Assembly: GCA_009731375.1 (NCBI GenBank)
Contig: BJOX01000023.1
Location: forward strand, 621,374 to 644,811
Length of the DNA stretch: 23,438 bases
Origin: Paulinella micropora
Lineage: Eukaryota; Cercozoa; Imbricatea; Euglyphida
Direction: 5' to 3'
Numbering within the stretch: the stretch's first letter is position 1; each line of letters opens with the position of its first letter. The notes beneath the pieces were generated by a model. It saw only the letters and a program-made list of their open reading frames with translations, ran no database searches and was not told the DNA's origin. This document shows, piece after piece, positions 20,602-23,438 of the stretch. A program made the translations under genes and the position numbers.

Positions 20602-20867
20602 GGACACCGTGATAGCCCAGTGGTCAAGTTCTACCATCTGGGCCCTGTCGCCAGTTCGATTCCCGTCGGTGCCACCAGTATTTTCATTGAACATACCGGT
20701 CCGTCTGGACCAGTATTTTCATTGAACATACCGGCCCGTCTGGAAGTGTTGGAACTGCCCTTGCGGGGGTGTCATTAGAGCTTATCGTCAATTCTTCGTA
20801 CTCCCCTCACGGGTGAGACGATGGAGGCGCATGTGCAGAAATGCATCAGCCATTGACAGAGAAGCAC
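20602..20867 (+). mobile_element. Family B tRNA-derived SINE, copy 5 (long subtype)
   Basis: Complete 266-bp copy with A box TAGCCCAGTGG and B box AGTTCGATTCC. It has the same 35-bp internal tandem duplication as copy 1, from which I see one difference (CCGGTCC against CCGATCC). Preceded by TTTT and followed by an (ATT)n tail. Confidence 0.83.
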
Positions 20868-20937
<70 letters not shown>

Positions 20938-20971
20938 GTTAATATTATTAATATTATTATTATTATTATTA

Positions 20972-21036
<65 letters not shown>

Positions 21037-21058
21037 GTTACTATTATTATTATTATCA

Positions 21059-21154
<96 letters not shown>

Positions 21155-21172
21155 TATTATTATTATTATTAC

Positions 21173-21213
<41 letters not shown>

Positions 21214-21214
21214 T
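20868..21214. repeat. (ATT)n array with an (ACT)n block
   Basis: ATT units, TTAATATTAATATT near 20938-20954, an ACT block at about 21060-21103, then ATT again. Confidence 0.95.
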
Positions 21215-21311
21215 CCCTGAAAGGTGTTGGTGAAGGGGGTGGGGGGTTTGGGGGGAGGGGGAAAATGAAAATTGTGTACCCCCCCCCACCCGCATTTCGG
21301 CACCCCTGTCC
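21215..21311 (+). other. G-rich segment with a strong G-quadruplex motif
   Basis: Four G runs of 5, 6, 6 and 5 bases at 21235-21261 are separated by loops of 1, 3 and 1 base, a textbook G4-forming pattern. A C-rich run follows at about 21280-21292. No gene is seen. Confidence 0.75.
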
Positions 21312-21485
21312 CTATAAATCATGGTTTGTCGGAACGAGGAGCAGTTGGGAGCTCATATTTGCAGGGTGGTTAGCACCAGACTCGATCTTGATGCTGATAT
21401 GATTTTTTTGGAATTCACGCAAATATTTGCGTTAAAGGAGTGTCCTGAATGCCAAATTTCCTTGTTTTTTTTCGCACTCCTGTCC
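21312..21485 (+). repeat. Tandem repeat D1, unit 1 (174 bp)
   Basis: Starts CTATAAATCATGG. A 56-codon frame opens at the ATG (21321) and stops at 21489-21491 just inside the next unit. A perfect palindrome CGCAAATATTTGCG lies at 21418-21431. The frame reads MVCRNEEQLGAHIC at its start and includes ALKECPECQISL. Homology to a known protein is not recognised. Confidence 0.85.
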
Positions 21486-21669
21486 CTATAAATCATGGTA
21501 TGTGTGAACCAGGAGGAGTTGGGAGCTCACATCGGCAGGGCAGCTAGCCCCAGATTTGATCTTGATGCTGGTATAATTTTTTTGGAACTCACGCAAATAT
21601 TTGCGTTAGGAGAGTGTCCTGAATGCCAAATTTCCTTGTTTTTTCGGTCTTTTTTTGCACCCCCCATCC
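21486..21669 (+). repeat. Tandem repeat D1, unit 2 (184 bp)
   Basis: Same layout: ATG at 21495, frame MVCVNQEELGAHIGR through ALGECPECQISL, palindrome at 21592-21605. A T-rich stretch near its end is about ten bases longer than in unit 1, and the frame runs on into unit 3 in a different register. Confidence 0.85.
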
Positions 21670-21828
21670 CTATAAATCATGGCTTGCGGGAACCAGGAGG
21701 AGTTGGGAGCTCATATTGGCAGGGTGGCTAGCCCTATATTCGGTGTTGATGCTGATATAATTTTTTTGGAATTCGCGCAAATATTTGCGTTAGGGGAGTG
21801 TCCTGAATGCCAAATTTCCTTGTTCTTA
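21670..21828 (+). repeat. Tandem repeat D1, unit 3 (end unit)
   Basis: ATG at 21679, frame MACGNQEELGAHIGR through ALGECPECQISL, palindrome at 21776-21789. It ends near CCTTGTTCTTAGCAG; the 60-codon frame then runs into D2 sequence. Most differences among the three units change the amino acid, so there is little sign of protein-level constraint. Confidence 0.83.
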
Positions 21829-21847
21829 GCAGAAGTACTTGCCGGTG

Positions 21848-22176
21848 CCTCCGGCAATTGAACGTACCCTGTCGACGGGGAAGGGGGGGTCCGGGGGGCC
21901 CTCCCCCCGGGAACCCAAGCCCTGTGATTGTACGTACCCGCTCTGGTCGCGGGTGGCACCCACACCTGAAAAATGAGGTTTTTTTGCCACCAGGCGCCCT
22001 TTGCGGCAACTCCGGCAATTCAACGTACCCTTTCGAAGGGAAAGGGGGGGTCCGGGAAGCCCTGCGATTGTACGTACCCGTTCTGGTCGCGGGTGGCACC
22101 CACACCTGAAAATTGAGGTTTTTTGCCACCAGCCGCCCTTTGCGGCACCTCCGGCAATTCAACGTACCCTGTCGAA
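21848..22176 (+). repeat. Tandem repeat D2 (CTCCGGCAATT unit, 2.3 copies)
   Basis: Unit starts CTCCGGCAATT at 21849, 22010 and 22149 (periods 161 and 139). Each full unit carries CAACGTACCCT, a G-rich run, GATTGTACGTACCCG, CGCGGGTGGCACCCACACC and a T-run with GCCACCAG. The first unit has an extra G/C-rich insert at about 21898-21920 (GGGGGGCCCTCCCCCCGGGA). GC content contrasts sharply with the surrounding ATT arrays. Confidence 0.83.
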
Positions 22177-22307
22177 AGGAAAGGGGGGGGGGGGGGGGGG
22201 GGGGCCCGGGGGGCCCCCCCAAAAAGGGAAAAGAAGGGGGGGGGGGGGGGTTTGGGGCGCGAAGGGCCCNNNNNNNNNNNNNNNNNNNNNNNNNNNNNNN
22301 NNNNNNN
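22177..22307. other. Poly-G/poly-C low-quality sequence and N gap
   Basis: Long G runs, a CCCGGGGGGCCCCCCC word and further G runs lead into N at 22270-22307. This looks like collapsed or erroneous sequence at a contig end and not a biological feature. Confidence 0.7.
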
Positions 22308-22344
<37 letters not shown>

Positions 22345-22373
22345 GGTTATTATTATTATTATTAATAATTATT

Positions 22374-22406
<33 letters not shown>

Positions 22407-22447
22407 ATTGTTGCTGTTGCTGTTATTGTAATTATTATTATTATTAC

Positions 22448-22501
<54 letters not shown>

Positions 22502-22528
22502 TATTATTATTATTATTGTTATTATTAT
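22308..22528. repeat. (ATT)n array with GTT/GAT/GCT variants
   Basis: ATT units with a GTTGATGTTGATGTTG block near 22373-22432 and scattered ACT variants. Confidence 0.95.
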
Positions 22529-22733
22529 GGACACCGTGATAGCCCAGTGGTCAAGTTCTACCATCTGGGCCCTGTCGCCTATTCGATTCCCGTCGGTGCC
22601 ACCAGTATTTTCATTGAACATACCGGTCCGTCTGGAAGTNNNNNNNNNNNNNNNNNNNNNNNNNNNNNNNNNNNNNNNNNNNNNNNNNNNNNNNNNNNNN
22701 NNNNNNNTGCATCAGCCATTGACAGAGAAGCAC
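22529..22733 (+). mobile_element. Family B tRNA-derived SINE, copy 6 (interrupted by N gap)
   Basis: Complete tRNA-like head with A box TAGCCCAGTGG. The base before the B box differs from other copies (GCCTATTCGATTCC against GCCAGTTCGATTCC). N at 22640-22707 replaces the middle, and the tail TGCATCAGCCATTG to GAGAAGCAC follows. By alignment with copy 2 about 94 bp are missing, yet the gap is 68 N. Confidence 0.8.
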
Positions 22734-22775
<42 letters not shown>

Positions 22776-22809
22776 CAACATCATCAACATCATCATCATC
22801 ATCATCATA

Positions 22810-22863
<54 letters not shown>

Positions 22864-23058
22864 GTTATTATTATTATCATTATTATTATTATTATTACTA
22901 TTATTATTATTATTATTATTGTTATTATTGTTATTATTGTTATTATTGTTATTATTATTATTATCATTATTATTATTATTACTATAATTATTATTATTAT
23001 TATCATTACCATTATTAATATTATTATTATTGTTATTATTATTATTATTATTATTATT
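22734..23058. repeat. (ATT)n array with an ATC/AAC block
   Basis: ATT units with CATCAACATCATC at about 22776-22808 and regularly spaced TTGTTATTA words near 22918-22950. Confidence 0.95.
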
Positions 23059-23191
23059 CCCGTCTGGAAGTGTTGGAACTGCCCTTGCGGGGGTGTCATT
23101 AGAGCTTATCGTCAATTCTTCGTACTCCCCTCACGGGTGAGACGATGGAGGCGCATGTGCAGAAATGCATCAGCCATTGACAGAGAAGCAC
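23059..23191 (+). mobile_element. Family B SINE, copy 7 (3' 133 bp)
   Basis: Begins CCCGTCTGGAAGTG, i.e. just after the 35-bp segment, and runs to GAGAAGCAC. The tRNA-like head is absent and (ATT)n flanks both sides. Confidence 0.87.
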
Positions 23192-23225
<34 letters not shown>

Positions 23226-23312
23226 GTTATTATATTATTATTATTATTACTATTATTATTATTATTACTCTTATTATTATTATTATTATCATTATTATTA
23301 TTATTATTATTA

Positions 23313-23358
<46 letters not shown>

Positions 23359-23369
23359 CATTATCATTT
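23192..23369. repeat. (ATT)n array
   Basis: ATT units with GTT, ACT, CTT and ATC variants, leading into SINE copy 8. Confidence 0.95.
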
Positions 23370-23438
23370 GGACACCGTGATAGCCCAGTGGTCAAGTTCT
23401 ACCATCTGGGCCCTGTCGCCAGTTCGATTCCCGTCGGT
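23370..23438 (+). mobile_element. Family B tRNA-derived SINE, copy 8 (cut by window end)
   Basis: tRNA-like head with A box TAGCCCAGTGG and B box AGTTCGATTCC; the window ends within GTCGGT of the head. Confidence 0.8.

Noticed and set aside
19637-20725. 362-codon open frame covering family C, ATT arrays and SINE sequence
   Set aside because: It joins unrelated repeats through stop-free Ile/Tyr/Leu runs; no domain is present and the frame follows the microsatellites.
21312-21325. TATAAA box as a promoter for the D1 frames
   Set aside because: TATAAAT lies only a few bases before the ATG, too close for a Pol II TATA box, and it is part of the tandem unit.
22177-22269. G-rich sequence as a biological G4 cluster
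   Set aside because: Very long G runs with GGGCCC-type words directly beside an N gap look like base-calling or assembly error.

Overview
This window is repeat-dominated eukaryotic DNA. By eye well over three quarters of it is simple-sequence repeat with 2-, 3-, 4-, 5- and 8-base units, and most of the rest is short interspersed or tandem repeat modules set between those arrays. I find no protein-coding gene that I can support, no rRNA, no functional tRNA and no CRISPR array. Long open frames exist only because trinucleotide and tetranucleotide arrays lack stops (runs of Tyr/Leu/Thr, Ser-Ile-Tyr-Leu, Met-Tyr-Val-Cys and so on). A tRNA-derived SINE with Pol III A and B boxes, (GATA)n, (ATT)n and (GA)n arrays, MITE-like inverted repeats and draft-assembly N gaps all point to a large animal genome, most plausibly an invertebrate (mollusc-like or another marine group). 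That placement is inference; no gene here fixes the taxon.

Layout. 1-4.8 kb: tetranucleotide (ATGT, TATC, ACAT, GATC, CTTT) and (GA)n arrays, one 1.2-kb (ACT)n array, and two small inverted-repeat islands (about 744-919 and 1010-1137). 4.9-7.16 kb: a chain of mobile-repeat copies joined by (ATT)n arrays: two copies of a 493-bp repeat (family A), then two copies of a tRNA-derived SINE (family B). 7.16-9.2 kb: (GATA)n arrays carrying two different interspersed spacer families. 9.2-10.8 kb: (CT)n, then a (TA)n-linked minisatellite (family E) whose two unit types alternate. 10.8-11.35 kb: (TTG/TCG)n. 11.48-11.87 kb: an inverted duplication around an N gap. 11.96-13.6 kb: (TTTG)n and a 1.4-kb octanucleotide array based on TGACTGAT. 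13.6-17.2 kb: GATA/GATT/TTATC/TATC/CT arrays with small single-copy-looking islands, a diverged spacer family (F), a CAG/CAA tract and a 116-bp MITE-like element. 17.2-23.4 kb: a second (ATT)n-linked chain holding three copies of a 172-bp repeat (family C), two tandem minus-strand copies of A, and six copies or fragments of B. It is interrupted at 21.2-22.3 kb by a G-rich block with two further tandem repeats (D1, D2).

The main biology is repeat biology. Three unrelated element families (A, B, C) are repeatedly embedded in (ATT)n, copies within a family are nearly identical, and at least A carries evidence of having moved as, or from, a head-to-tail tandem array. Five N gaps (4429-4438, 11741-11829, 15466-15475, 22270-22307, 22640-22707), several next to poly-G, poly-C or poly-T runs, mean that local array lengths and some junctions may be assembly artefacts.
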